A DNA stretch of 63,719 bases from NCBI GenBank assembly GCA_002724635.1, contig PBPM01000037.1, positions 1 through 63,719 of the forward strand, given 5' to 3'. Positions 43,856 through 53,233 of this stretch are shown in pieces. The notes beneath the pieces are model-generated. The model was not told the DNA's origin. It was given only the letters and a program-made list of their open reading frames with translations, and did not search any database. The DNA is from Rhodospirillaceae bacterium (GTDB taxonomy: Bacteria; Pseudomonadota; Alphaproteobacteria; UBA6615). Position 1 is the stretch's first letter, and every line of letters starts with the position of its first letter. The position numbers and the translations under genes are program-made.

Positions 43856-44650
43856 ATGAATGCCACCGCAATCGACAAGGCCGCAACGGCTATCGCCGAG
43901 AACCGGCTGAACCGGACCAAGCTCGACACGCTGCCGACCGATCATCGCCCCGATGATCTGCATGACGCCTATTCGGTTCAGGAGCGGCACAACGTCATCC
44001 TCGGAGAACGAGGCCTCGGCCGCCCGGTTGGATATAAGATCGGCTGTACGACACCCGTGATGCAGGAGTATATGAACATCCGTGAGCCCGCTTTCGGCGA
44101 GGTATTCGACACAACGGTCCACCGCAACCATGCCGACCTGATCTTTGCCAACCTCGTGAATCCCGGTGTCGAGACCGAGATCGCCGTGTCGCTGGCATCC
44201 GACATGCCAGCCACCGGCAGTCCCTATACACGTGACAGCGTGCGCGACGCGGTGGGTGCGGTGATGATTTCCATCGAACTGGTCGAGGCACGCTACCGCG
44301 ACTATCGCGAGCTCGACACGCCGACCATGGCCGCCGACAATTTCTTCAACGCCGCCGTCATCCTCGGCGACCCGGTCACCAACTGGCAGGATATCGACCT
44401 CGCTGTCGCGGAGGGAACGATCCTACTTAATGGGGAACTGCTGGGCACCGGGCTGGGCTCGCTCATCATGGGACATCCCTTCGAGGCGCTCGCCTGGCTC
44501 GCCAATCGCCTGTCCGAACGCGGGCGCCATCTCAAGGCCGGTGAATTCGTCACTCTCGGCTCCGTCATCGCCACCCAGTGGGTCTCACAGGGTGACCGCA
44601 TTGACCATTCCATACAGGGCCTCGGTTCGGTCTCGATATCATTCACCTAG
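43856..44650 (+). CDS. 2-keto-4-pentenoate hydratase family (MhpD/DmpE-like) protein
   Basis: A 264-residue member of the hydratase/decarboxylase branch of the FAH superfamily, which hydrates 2-hydroxypenta-2,4-dienoate in meta-cleavage pathways. GRPVGYKIGCTTPVMQEYMN, EPAFGEVFDTTVHRN and NPGVETEIAVSLASDM (metal-binding glutamates) are present, followed by AADNFFNAAVILGD. The C-terminal GEFVTLGSVIATQWVSQGD is typical. ATG is preceded by GGGAG at about 10 nt, immediately after the esterase. No ring-cleavage dioxygenase is nearby, so the substrate may differ. Confidence 0.85.
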   Translation: MNATAIDKAATAIAENRLNRTKLDTLPTDHRPDDLHDAYSVQERHNVILGERGLGRPVGYKIGCTTPVMQEYMNIREPAFGEVFDTTVHRNHADLIFANLVNPGVETEIAVSLASDMPATGSPYTRDSVRDAVGAVMISIELVEARYRDYRELDTPTMAADNFFNAAVILGDPVTNWQDIDLAVAEGTILLNGELLGTGLGSLIMGHPFEALAWLANRLSERGRHLKAGEFVTLGSVIATQWVSQGDRIDHSIQGLGSVSISFT

Positions 44651-44677
44651 AACGCATAAACCGCGGAGAGATCGTCC

Positions 44678-45742
44678 ATGAAGAGTTATCAACTCGTCGC
44701 CGCCAACGCGCCCCTCGAACTGGTCGAGAGCGACACCCCGGAACCCCAAGGCCACGAGGTACTGCTCCGGATCACGGCCTGCGGCGTCTGCCATTCGGAT
44801 CTACATTTCTGGCACGGCTATTACGATCTCGGCGACGGCAACAAGATGACCCTTGAAGATCGCAATATTGAGCTACCCTTCACCATGGGCCATGAGCCCG
44901 TGGGCGAGGTGGTGGCTCTTGGCCCCGATGCCGCCGGCGGCGTCGAGGTCGGCAAGACCTATCTGATCTTCCCCTGGCTCGGCTGCGGCGACTGCGCGCG
45001 CTGCAACGAGGGCCGCGAGAACGACTGCGCCAATTCGGCCCCGCTAGGCGTGCGTCGGCCGGGCGGCTATGCCGATCATGTGGTTATCCCTGACGAGAAA
45101 TATCTGGTGGACATCGAGGGAGTCGACCCTCACTACGCCTGCACTCTCGCCTGCGCGGGCATCACCTCCTACAGCGCGATACGCAAGGCCCGGGACATAG
45201 CGGCCGACGACAAGCTGGTCATTATCGGCGCCGGCGGTGTCGGCCTGACGGGCGTGGGCATCGCGGCTGACTATATCGCGAACGAGAAGATCGTCGTCGA
45301 TGTCGACGAGGAGAAGCTCGCCGCGGCGCGCGAGGCGGGCGCCGATCACACGATCAACCCGCTGCGCGAGGACGCGCGGGCGACGATCGCCAAACTGACC
45401 GATGCCGGCGCCGGCGCCGTCGTCGACTTCGTGGCCAACACCGAGACGGCCAGCCTGGGCATCGACGTGCTGCGGCGAGGCGGCAGCTATATCGCGGTCG
45501 GCTTGTATGGAGGACGGATCGACATTCCGACCCTGGCTCTGCCGACGCGGGACATCGCCCTGCGCGGCTCTTATGTGGGCACGCTCGGCGAGATGCATGA
45601 GCTGATGGAACTGGTGAAGGCGGGCAAGGTCGATCCGATCCCGGTCGCCTCCCGGCCCATGTCGGAAGTCACCGAAACCCTGCAGGACCTCGAGGCGGGC
45701 CGAATCACCGGCCGCGTCGTGGTGGTACCCGAGGGGGCCTAG
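44678..45742 (+). CDS. Zinc-dependent alcohol dehydrogenase (MDR)
   Basis: A 354-residue medium-chain dehydrogenase. Catalytic zinc ligands are Cys38 (CGVCHSD) and the His72-Glu73 pair (MGHEPVGEV). The structural zinc loop has Cys103, 106, 109 and 117 (GCGDCARCNEGRENDC). NAD fold VIIGAGGVGLTGVGIA. GAGAG in the leader precedes the ATG. It ends a three-gene plus-strand unit (esterase, hydratase, dehydrogenase), consistent with ester cleavage and oxidation of the resulting alcohol. Confidence 0.9.
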   Translation: MKSYQLVAANAPLELVESDTPEPQGHEVLLRITACGVCHSDLHFWHGYYDLGDGNKMTLEDRNIELPFTMGHEPVGEVVALGPDAAGGVEVGKTYLIFPWLGCGDCARCNEGRENDCANSAPLGVRRPGGYADHVVIPDEKYLVDIEGVDPHYACTLACAGITSYSAIRKARDIAADDKLVIIGAGGVGLTGVGIAADYIANEKIVVDVDEEKLAAAREAGADHTINPLREDARATIAKLTDAGAGAVVDFVANTETASLGIDVLRRGGSYIAVGLYGGRIDIPTLALPTRDIALRGSYVGTLGEMHELMELVKAGKVDPIPVASRPMSEVTETLQDLEAGRITGRVVVVPEGA

Positions 45743-45744
45743 GG

Positions 45745-46743
45745 CTACGCCCGGACCATCCGCGCAACACCGTCAAGCAGGCCGGGAACCCTAGTCGCCG
45801 CCTCTTCCAGCTCCCAGGCCGGGTAGGCCCCGGCGCGCGCGCGTGCGCCCTGCTGCAGTGCAATGAGAGTCCAGCGCAGATGAGCAAAGACCTCCCAGAA
45901 CCGCACCCTTTCGCGATCCGGCACCGTGCCGCCGGCCGCCGTGTAGGCCTCGTGAAACGACTCCCGCGCGCCCAGTCCGCCGGCCGCTCGGCCGCGAGCA
46001 TCGCCGCGCCAACATGCGGCACAAAACCAACCGAAATCCTCGGCCGGATCCCCCCAGCCCGCGAATTCCCAGTCGAGGACCGCGGTCAGGCGGCCATCCG
46101 CGACGAGGAAATTGCCGGTGCGGAAGTCCCGATGCACGAGGCGCGCACCGGTATCTGCGGGCGCGTGCGCACGCAGCCATCGCAACCCCGTCCCGAGCCC
46201 GTTGGCGATCTCGGTGGGCAGCGGTCCGATCCCGTCAAACCATTGCACCAGCGTCGCAACACGCGAGCCAGGCGTGTTGCACGCGGCGTCTTCGCCGGGG
46301 TGAATCTCGTGAATACGCGCCAGCGCCGACGCCAGGTCTTGGATGAGCGCGCTGTTGTCCGACCGGGCGATCAGCGATGCGCGGCGCGCGTCGCCGGCGA
46401 CGAACGCGGTAACGAAGAACGGCACGTCCGCATCCGCCACCCACAGCGGTTCGGGCACCGGGATACCAGTCGCATGCGCGCGCGTCAGGAACGCGAACTC
46501 CGCGGCCTTCGGGAGGCTCTCGGGTAAGCCCGGATTCGGGCCCGCCCGCAACACAAACGCATGAGTTTCGCGCCCAGTGTCCACGTCGATACGCCAGTTG
46601 TGCTGGACGGCCCCCCCGGCTAGGAGCCGCGCCAACACGATGCGCACCCCCGTTGTCGTTAGACGGTCCGAGAACCAGTCCTCAAGCTGCGCCCTCGGCA
46701 GCGGCAACCCGGGGGTCGGCCCGGTGTGCAGGCTGTCGGGCAC
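45745..46743 (-). CDS. APH-type phosphotransferase (ACAD10/11-N-like, LvaA-like kinase)
   Basis: A 332-residue aminoglycoside-phosphotransferase-fold kinase. Catalytic loop LVHRDFRTGNFLV and metal loop VLDWEFAGWGDPAEDFGW are intact. This ACAD10/11-linked group phosphorylates 4-hydroxyacyl-CoA in lipid and levulinate catabolism rather than aminoglycosides. The start is GTG, which overlaps the upstream acyl-CoA dehydrogenase stop by one base (TAGTG), so the two are coupled. The frame is open far upstream within that gene, but this is a shadow. Confidence 0.85.
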   Translation of the reverse strand: MPDSLHTGPTPGLPLPRAQLEDWFSDRLTTTGVRIVLARLLAGGAVQHNWRIDVDTGRETHAFVLRAGPNPGLPESLPKAAEFAFLTRAHATGIPVPEPLWVADADVPFFVTAFVAGDARRASLIARSDNSALIQDLASALARIHEIHPGEDAACNTPGSRVATLVQWFDGIGPLPTEIANGLGTGLRWLRAHAPADTGARLVHRDFRTGNFLVADGRLTAVLDWEFAGWGDPAEDFGWFCAACWRGDARGRAAGGLGARESFHEAYTAAGGTVPDRERVRFWEVFAHLRWTLIALQQGARARAGAYPAWELEEAATRVPGLLDGVARMVRA

Positions 46744-47942
46744 TAATCCCAGCCCCAGAAGTCCATGCCCTCGCCCAGGAGATGGCCCGCGATGACCATC
46801 TTGTGCACCTCCGACGCTCCGTCGACCAGCTTCGCCTGGGGGGCATAGCGGTACATCCATTCGAGCGGCAGGTCCTTGGAGTAGCCACGCGCGCCGTTTA
46901 GCTGGATCGCCGTCGCGATCGTCTTGTGCAGAATCTCGGACACCCAGATCTTGGCCATCGAGACTTCCTTGCGGGCCTGATCGCCGGTATCCAGCTTCGC
47001 CGCCGCACGCATGGTAAGCAGCCGGCCGATCTCGATGTCCATGGCCGCGTCGGCGAGCATCCACTGGACGCCCTCATGATCAGCCAGAGTCGCGCCGAAA
47101 TTTTCGCGCGTCTTTACGTAATCGAGGCACTCCTCGATCGCGCGTTTCGACATGCCCAGCCAACGCATACAGTGGGTCAGGCGGGCGATTCCCAGACGGA
47201 TCTGCACCGACTTCATGCCCTCGCCGACCTCCATCAGCCGGTTCTCGTCTTCGATCTCGAGCCCCTCGAAGATGACCTCGCAGTGCCCGCCATGTTCCTC
47301 CGGACCCATAATCGGAATGCGGCGCTCGATACGCCAGCCCGGCTGGTCCTTGTGAAACAGGAAGGTCGTGAGCGCCCCGCGCCGATCGTCCGAGGTGCGC
47401 GCCAAGAGAATGAAATGCTCGGCCCCCTGGGCACCGGTGATGAACCATTTGCGGCCGCTGATCACCCACTTGTCGTTGCCCTTGCGCTTGGCCCGGGTCA
47501 GCATCATCGTAGGGTCGGAACCGGAACCGGGCGCCGGCTCGGTCATGACGATCGACGACCGGATTTCACCGTCGATGATCGGCTGTAGCCATTTGTCCTT
47601 CTGGTCCTCCCGCGCGACTCGGTCGAGCAGAATCATGTTGCCGTCATCCGGCGCGGCGCAGTTGAACACGACTGGGCCGAAACGCGAGCGCGCGGCCTCC
47701 TCGTAGAACGTCGCCATGCCCACTGTGTTGAGCCCGAGGCCGCCGCGCGATACCGGCATCTGCGGAGCCCACAGACCGGCCGCCCTGGCCTTCACCCGCA
47801 GCGCCTGCAGCGGCTGCGCCGCGATATTCTCATGTTCCCCGAAGTTCGCCTGATCGGCCTCGACCGGCATAATCTCGTCGGCCACAAATGCGGCGACCCG
47901 CCGGCGCAGTTCCTCGAGTTCCTGGGTTAGGGAAAAATCCAC
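46743..47942 (-). CDS. Acyl-CoA dehydrogenase, ACAD10/11 (LvaC-like) type
   Basis: A 399-residue flavoprotein. It has MTEPAPGSGSDPTMMLTRAK for FAD/substrate binding, WVISGRKWFITGAQGAEHFI and LMVEG-like ENRLMEVGEGMKSVQIRLG. At the C-terminus KLVDGASEVHKMVIAGHLLG has Asp in the position of the usual E-G-T, the pattern of ACAD10/11 homologues. Those enzymes act on 4-phosphoacyl-CoA made by the partner kinase. SDR gene upstream and kinase downstream complete the trio. Confidence 0.87.
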   Translation of the reverse strand: MDFSLTQELEELRRRVAAFVADEIMPVEADQANFGEHENIAAQPLQALRVKARAAGLWAPQMPVSRGGLGLNTVGMATFYEEAARSRFGPVVFNCAAPDDGNMILLDRVAREDQKDKWLQPIIDGEIRSSIVMTEPAPGSGSDPTMMLTRAKRKGNDKWVISGRKWFITGAQGAEHFILLARTSDDRRGALTTFLFHKDQPGWRIERRIPIMGPEEHGGHCEVIFEGLEIEDENRLMEVGEGMKSVQIRLGIARLTHCMRWLGMSKRAIEECLDYVKTRENFGATLADHEGVQWMLADAAMDIEIGRLLTMRAAAKLDTGDQARKEVSMAKIWVSEILHKTIATAIQLNGARGYSKDLPLEWMYRYAPQAKLVDGASEVHKMVIAGHLLGEGMDFWGWD

Positions 47943-47965
47943 GTTACAGTCTCCTGCGCTGCGCG

Positions 47966-48736
47966 CTAAAGAGTCGAAAGGGTCAGGCCGCCATCAATAC
48001 CGATGACCGCGCCGGTGATGTAAGCCCCTGCCGGGCCGGCGAGCAGTAGCAACGCGCCGTCGAGATCCGCCGCCTCGCCAAACCGCCCCACCGCAACGCG
48101 CTTGCGGATGCGCTGCCCCGCATGGCTGTCCAGAAACGCATCGTTGAGTTCCGTGCGGATATACCCGGGCGCGATCGCGTTCACCAGGATGCCGTCCCCG
48201 GCAAGTTCGAGGGCCATGGTCTCGGTCATGCTCACGAGGCCTGCCTTTGACACGCCGTAGGACTGAATCCGCTTGGCGACGGTCTTCCAGCCCAAGACCG
48301 AGGCAATATTGATGATCCGCCCCCCACGCCCGTGGGCCACCATGTGACGCCCGATCTCACGGGCAACCAACCACGCGCCCTTGAGGTTCGTCCCGACTAC
48401 CCGGTCCCACTCCTCTTCCTCCATCTCGAGCGTCAACGCTCGGGGCGGGACCCCGGCGTTGTTGACCAGAATGGTCATCGCACCGAGCTCTTCCTTGGCG
48501 ATTCGCACCGCACGCGCCACGGAGCACGCATCCATCACATCTAGTTCGACCGGAAGGGCGCGGCCTCCATCGGCCTCGATTACGGTCGCGAGATCGAACA
48601 GCCTGTCGGCCCGGCGCGCGGCGATGGCCACCTTTGCTCCGGCACGTGCAAGAGTTTCCGCGAAATGGGCTCCAAGTCCGCTGGATGCCCCAGTTACGAA
48701 GGCCACCTGGCCGGTTAGATCAAATCCTTCGCCCAT
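47966..48736 (-). CDS. Short-chain dehydrogenase/reductase (LvaD-like position)
   Basis: A 256-residue SDR. FVTGASSGLGAHFAETLARA, LVNNAGVPPRAL and catalytic SVLGWKTVAKRIQSYGVSKA (Ser, Tyr, Lys) are intact, and the end is GAVIGIDGGLTLSTL. Upstream is GGCGGGAGTG before the ATG. It is the first gene of an SDR, ACAD, APH-kinase unit (23-bp gap to the ACAD gene). In that setting it probably oxidises a 3-hydroxyacyl-CoA formed from the phosphorylated intermediate. Confidence 0.87.
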   Translation of the reverse strand: MGEGFDLTGQVAFVTGASSGLGAHFAETLARAGAKVAIAARRADRLFDLATVIEADGGRALPVELDVMDACSVARAVRIAKEELGAMTILVNNAGVPPRALTLEMEEEEWDRVVGTNLKGAWLVAREIGRHMVAHGRGGRIINIASVLGWKTVAKRIQSYGVSKAGLVSMTETMALELAGDGILVNAIAPGYIRTELNDAFLDSHAGQRIRKRVAVGRFGEAADLDGALLLLAGPAGAYITGAVIGIDGGLTLSTL

Positions 48737-48830
48737 GCAACACTCCCGCCTTTCGGGTTGTGACGATTGATGTACCCATGCGGCACCGGTAAGTTTGCGA
48801 CATCACCCACGCCAACCGGAAACCAATCCA

Positions 48831-49616
48831 ATGCCGACCATTCTAGTGGACAAGCAGGGGCCCGTCGCCACCCTCACGCTAAACCGCCCCGATGTGCTGA
48901 ACGCACTCAACCGCGACATGGCCCTCGAACTCAACGACGCGGTCGATGATCTGGCGGGTGATACCAACATCCGCACCGTCATACTCAAGGGTGCGGGCCG
49001 CGGATTCATGGCGGGCGGTGATGTTGCTACGTTCCACGAGAATATCAACGCGATTGAGGAAACTATTGACGACCTCATCGGCCTCTACCACAAGGCTGTC
49101 CTCGGGCTTTCTGCCATACCGAAGCCGGTTGTCGCGGCCCTGCATGGCCCGATCGCCGGCGCCGGCGTCGGGATGGCACTGAATGCGGACATCGGCATTG
49201 CCTCAGAGAACGCCGTGTTCACCATGGCCTATATCGGGATCGCGACCATTCCCGACGGCGGGTCGACCTATCTGCTGCCGCGTATCGTCGGACGACGTAA
49301 GGCGCTCGAGATGGCCATGCTCAGCGAACCCGTTGATGCAGCCACGGCCCTCGATCTCGGTCTGGTCAATCGCGTCGTGGCCGACGATGCACTGGATAAC
49401 GAGGTCACCAAGCTTGCCGAACGCCTCGCGAAGGGCCCCACGACGGCCTACGCGAACACCAAGGCACTCATCAACCAGAGCCTTGAGGCTGACGACATGG
49501 TGGCGCATCTGTCGGCGGAACACGCCGCCTTCCTGCGCTGCGCGGTGACGGGCGATTTTGCGGAAGGGGTCGCCGCCTTCGTCGAGAAAAGACGCCCAGG
49601 CTTCAAGGGTGACTAG
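48831..49616 (+). CDS. Enoyl-CoA hydratase/isomerase family protein
   Basis: A 261-residue crotonase-fold enzyme. VATLTLNRPDVLNALNRDMA, the oxyanion segments AGRGFMAGGDVATFHENINA and HGPIAGAGVGMALNADIGIA are clear. In the second catalytic loop (IGIATIPDGGSTYLLPRIVG) the usual glutamate is replaced by Asp or Pro-Asp, so it may be an isomerase or another crotonase rather than a hydratase. ATG at 48831. Ten bp later a thioesterase gene starts. Confidence 0.85.
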   Translation: MPTILVDKQGPVATLTLNRPDVLNALNRDMALELNDAVDDLAGDTNIRTVILKGAGRGFMAGGDVATFHENINAIEETIDDLIGLYHKAVLGLSAIPKPVVAALHGPIAGAGVGMALNADIGIASENAVFTMAYIGIATIPDGGSTYLLPRIVGRRKALEMAMLSEPVDAATALDLGLVNRVVADDALDNEVTKLAERLAKGPTTAYANTKALINQSLEADDMVAHLSAEHAAFLRCAVTGDFAEGVAAFVEKRRPGFKGD

Positions 49617-49625
49617 ACAGCCCAC

Positions 49626-50048
49626 ATGAGTGATTTTACCCGCGACGATGCGCAGCATTTGCTCGACACGGTAATGACGCCGTGGCTCGACGAGCTGGGT
49701 ATGATCGTCGAGGAGCTCACCGCCAACGGCGCGATCGTCCGCTTACCCTGGCACGAGCGGATAGCGCGTGATGGCGGACTGGTCACCGGTCAGGCTCTGA
49801 TGTCATTTGCGGATGCGGCGATGGTCGTGGTGATTTCATCCGCAATTGGGGGCTTTCAGAAGATGGCCACCATCGACATGACGACGAGCTTCCTTTCGCC
49901 GGCCTTCAATACCGATATCATTGCGAGAGGCAAGGTCCTGCGCCGCGGCAAGCGGATGATTTACAGCCGAATCGATCTGGAAACCGCCGACGACGGCACA
50001 GCGGTCGCCCTGATACAGACGACCTGGACCTTGCTGGGCAACGCGTAG
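49626..50048 (+). CDS. PaaI-type hotdog thioesterase
   Basis: A 140-residue hotdog-fold protein. The catalytic-type motif lies in GGLVTGQALMSFADAAMVVV, with FQKMATIDMTTSFLSPAFNT and ARGKVLRRGKRMIYSRIDLE after it. It would hydrolyse acyl-CoA esters, possibly the product of the crotonase encoded just upstream. No clear SD precedes the ATG. It converges on the amidohydrolase gene. Confidence 0.82.
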   Translation: MSDFTRDDAQHLLDTVMTPWLDELGMIVEELTANGAIVRLPWHERIARDGGLVTGQALMSFADAAMVVVISSAIGGFQKMATIDMTTSFLSPAFNTDIIARGKVLRRGKRMIYSRIDLETADDGTAVALIQTTWTLLGNA

Positions 50049-50076
50049 AGGTCCCTACCCGGACCACCCGCCGACC

Positions 50077-51102
50077 CTACCCGATGCCCATCATAGCGGC
50101 GGCGGTGCCACCAAGAATCTTCTTACGCTCGGGCGCGGTCAGCTTTGTCGCGCTCTCGACGAAAGAGACAGGCTCGAACTCCTGCATGTCGAACGGATAG
50201 TCAGTTCCCATCATAACGCGGTCAACTCCGACTAGATCAACGAGATACTCGAGCTGATCGGGCCGGAACACAACAGTGTCGTAGTAGAGCTCCCTGAGAT
50301 ACTCGCTAGGCGGGCGGCTGATCTTGTCGCGTAGTTCCGGGCGGAACTCCCAGCTGTGATCCATTCGGCCCGCGTAATACGGGAAGTATCCACCGCCATG
50401 GGCGATGCAGATCTTAACCCTTGGGTGCCGGTCCAGCACGCCGCCGAAGATCAGATGGGTGATCGCGATCTGTTCCTCCAGCGGCTGTCCGACGCAGTTA
50501 TGCATGAAGAAGGGGCGCAGGCGCGCACCATCGGTAAAACCGAACGGATGCAGGAACAATGGCACGTTGAGCGCTACAGCCTCGGCATAGACCGGATCAA
50601 AGCGTTCATCCGAAAGCTCCACGCCATCCACATTGGTGGACAGGATGAAGGCGCGAATATCGAGCTCCTTCACCGCCCGGCGCATTTCGGCGACCGACGC
50701 AGATGTGTCCTGTAAAGGCAAAGTTCCCATGGCAGCGAAACGATCAGGGTTTCCCGCGACCAGTTTAGATACGTCGTCATTCTGCACCCGGGCCAGCTCG
50801 TTCCCCAGCGCAGGATCCGTCCAGTAGTAGAATTGGATTGGAACGGGACTGACGATCTGCATGTCCACGCGAGTCCCGTCCATGTCGGCCTCACGTGGCG
50901 CAAGGTCGATCATCTTCGGCACGAGGCTCGGGATATTCTCGTTGTCAACCGCCATGGACGACGGGTGGGCGTAGAACATGTACGGATCCCGGTTCGGGTC
51001 CAGAATCTCCTCGGGCTGGTAATGCTTGTCCATCAGCGCCTTCGCCGATGGCGAAAACACATGACAGTGCATGTCGATAGCAACGGTTCCGTCAGCGGCC
51101 AT
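50077..51102 (-). CDS. Amidohydrolase 2 / ACMSD-like decarboxylase
   Basis: A 341-residue TIM-barrel metal-dependent enzyme of the ACMSD family (decarboxylases and hydrolases of aromatic or hydroxymuconate-type acids). Metal ligands His12 and His14 (IDMHCHVFS), His in VPLFLHPFGF, His in CIAHGGGYFPYYAG and Asp in MMGTDYPFDMQ are all present. The ATG has a purine-rich stretch GGAGGGGGAAAC upstream. It is followed by the TRAP transporter genes, oriented the same way but upstream of it in the unit. Confidence 0.86.
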   Translation of the reverse strand: MAADGTVAIDMHCHVFSPSAKALMDKHYQPEEILDPNRDPYMFYAHPSSMAVDNENIPSLVPKMIDLAPREADMDGTRVDMQIVSPVPIQFYYWTDPALGNELARVQNDDVSKLVAGNPDRFAAMGTLPLQDTSASVAEMRRAVKELDIRAFILSTNVDGVELSDERFDPVYAEAVALNVPLFLHPFGFTDGARLRPFFMHNCVGQPLEEQIAITHLIFGGVLDRHPRVKICIAHGGGYFPYYAGRMDHSWEFRPELRDKISRPPSEYLRELYYDTVVFRPDQLEYLVDLVGVDRVMMGTDYPFDMQEFEPVSFVESATKLTAPERKKILGGTAAAMMGIG

Positions 51103-51167
51103 GTTTCCCCCTCCATGTCGGTCCGGTAATTAGACCGGTTGCCGCAAAGCTTAGCATCACTGGCGCA

Positions 51168-51198
51168 AAGAGAAAGGGCGGCACGAAATCCGCCGCCC
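51168..51198 (-). terminator. Rho-independent terminator of the TRAP transporter operon
   Basis: On the minus strand GGGCGGC (51192-51198) pairs with GCCGCCC (51176-51182) over a 9-nt loop and runs into TTTCTCTTT. It lies 30 bp after the DctM stop and before the amidohydrolase gene. Confidence 0.8.
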
Positions 51199-51228
51199 CT
51201 TCCAGACGTTCTGTCGGATGCATCGCAG

Positions 51229-52566
51229 TTAGTTCAGCGACCGCTTTAGGTCAACCAGCGCCAGCGGGATCTCCGGGAAGATCATCACCAAGATCAGGAC
51301 GAACAGCATGACGAGTGCGAACGGCGCCGCGCCGATGAAGATATCGGCCAGCGAGATATCCTTCTGCACAAGGGTCGACTTGATTACATAGACCGCCAGC
51401 CCGAGCGGCGGTGTCAGGAGCCCGATCTCAACCGCGATCACAGTCACGACGCCGAACCACACCAGATCGATGTTGAACGGAGCGAGCACCACTAGGAACA
51501 GCGGAACGGCAATAAGCATGATCGATACGGAATCTATGATGGTCCCAAGGACGATCAGGATGATCACGTAGATGATCAGGAGCTGCGCGAGACTTGCATT
51601 CATGTCGCCGATCAAGCGACCAAGCTCAGTCGGCAGGCCGGAAATACCGAGCATGCGACTATACATGCTGGCCGCGATGATCAGGAACAGCAAGGTCGCG
51701 GTGATGTGCCCGGTCTCCACTAGCACGTCCCAGAGCTTGCGCGGTGTGATCTGCTTGCGCGCAAGCGCGAATAGGAAGGCGACAAAAGCACCCGCCGCGC
51801 CCGCTTCTGTTGGCGTATACAGGCCCGCATAGATACCGCCGAGCACAACCAAAACAAGAATGACGATCGGATAGGTCTTCGCGAATAGCTCCCGACCGGG
51901 CATCTTTTCCTGATCCATGTGCTGATCGAGCGCACCGGACTGCGCGACCGTGCTCGGAAAACCGTACGCCATGATCGCGATCAGAATACAGAAACAGAAG
52001 GTCAGAAGGATCCCTGGGCCGATACCGGCTATAAACAGGTCACCGACGGATTCTTCGGCGATCAGCGCGAAAATAATCAAGAGGATCGACGGGGGAATGA
52101 GCATCCCGAGGACCGAGGAGCCGGCGACGGTGCCGACCGCGAAGCGGCCCTTATAACCATAGCGCAGAATCTCCGGCACGGAGATGCGCGTAAACACGGT
52201 CGCCGACGCGATCGACACGCCCGTGATGGCCGCGAAGATCGCGTTGGCGATCACCGTCGCCATGCCTAGGCCACCTCGCACCCGGCGCAAGGCGTTTTGA
52301 GCGATATCATAGGTATCGCGCCCCATGCCCGCCGTACTGACGAGGAGCCCCATCAGGACAAACAAAGGAATGACGCCGAACAGGAAGTCGGCAACAGTTT
52401 TCGCTGCCGAGATCCAAAGAAGACTAATCGCAATTTTGATGTTGCCCTTGATGATCCAGACCCCAACGAACGAGATCAGGGCCAAGACCACTGGAACATG
52501 CATGCCGATATAGATCAGCAGTAACATCGCGACGATGGAAATAATGCCAATCTCGAAGCCAGTCAT
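51229..52566 (-). CDS. TRAP transporter large membrane subunit (DctM-like)
   Basis: A 445-residue polytopic protein with about twelve hydrophobic segments. Typical DctM segments are PLFVLMGLLVSTAGMGRDTY, GVSIASATVFTRISVPEILR, and GSSVLGMLIPPSILLIIFAL, with PLGLAVYVIKS near the end. It imports an organic anion using the sodium gradient with the DctQ and DctP partners. ATGA overlap with dctQ (4 nt). Confidence 0.9.
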   Translation of the reverse strand: MTGFEIGIISIVAMLLLIYIGMHVPVVLALISFVGVWIIKGNIKIAISLLWISAAKTVADFLFGVIPLFVLMGLLVSTAGMGRDTYDIAQNALRRVRGGLGMATVIANAIFAAITGVSIASATVFTRISVPEILRYGYKGRFAVGTVAGSSVLGMLIPPSILLIIFALIAEESVGDLFIAGIGPGILLTFCFCILIAIMAYGFPSTVAQSGALDQHMDQEKMPGRELFAKTYPIVILVLVVLGGIYAGLYTPTEAGAAGAFVAFLFALARKQITPRKLWDVLVETGHITATLLFLIIAASMYSRMLGISGLPTELGRLIGDMNASLAQLLIIYVIILIVLGTIIDSVSIMLIAVPLFLVVLAPFNIDLVWFGVVTVIAVEIGLLTPPLGLAVYVIKSTLVQKDISLADIFIGAAPFALVMLFVLILVMIFPEIPLALVDLKRSLN

Positions 52567-53153
52567 TTGTTCGGCTCCTCAATCGCGGCCACTTCCACGT
52601 CGACTGCTTCTTCATGCTCGAGCGGCGGCTTTCCAAAGATGCCGCGGACATTGTCTAAGACCGCCAGGAAAAACTGAACCCCTAGGAGCGAACAGCCAAC
52701 GACAAGCGCCAGTCGTTGCGGCCATTCCGGAAAGGTGAAGACGCCGGTGTTTCCGACGAAATGTCCGCCATGATAGGCCTGCAGCCACTTTGGCCAGCCC
52801 CCAATCACGATGGCGACCATGAGCCCGAGCCCCGCCAGATGGAAGAATATGCCCATGATGTTTCCCAGCGGCGGCCACTTCATTAGTATCCGGCCATAGA
52901 GCGCATCCGAACGTGTTATGCGACCGACCTTCAGCGTATGCGCGATCTGCAGATAGAGGATCGTGACGATAGAAATCTCGACGATCTCCGTCGTGCCGCT
53001 TAGCGGCGAATTGAATACAAACCGCAGGACGATATCGAGGGTGATCAACAACATCAGGATGAAAATCCAACCCGATGCCACCGCGTTGCTCACGAGGACT
53101 ATCCAGTCGAATATTCGCCGTAAATGGTCGAGTAAGCCAAGTATTGCGCTCAA
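52563..53153 (-). CDS. TRAP transporter small membrane subunit (DctQ-like)
   Basis: A 196-residue protein with four hydrophobic segments (ASGWIFILMLLITLDIVLRF, EISIVTILYLQIAHTLKVG, GIFFHLAGLGLMVAIVIGGW and LALVVGCSLLGVQFFLAVL), the DctQ topology. RSDALYGR matches the family loop. Start is TTG (53153). The acidic C-terminal tail (EEAVDVEVAAIEE) is unusual but short. It sits between dctP and dctM. Confidence 0.88.
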   Translation of the reverse strand: MSAILGLLDHLRRIFDWIVLVSNAVASGWIFILMLLITLDIVLRFVFNSPLSGTTEIVEISIVTILYLQIAHTLKVGRITRSDALYGRILMKWPPLGNIMGIFFHLAGLGLMVAIVIGGWPKWLQAYHGGHFVGNTGVFTFPEWPQRLALVVGCSLLGVQFFLAVLDNVRGIFGKPPLEHEEAVDVEVAAIEEPNK

Positions 53154-53233
53154 TGGAAATTGGGGAGCCGCGTTACGACGGCTCCCCTCCCCTATTTCGA
53201 GATTGAAATCACGTAAAGGCTGTCAGTTGATGC

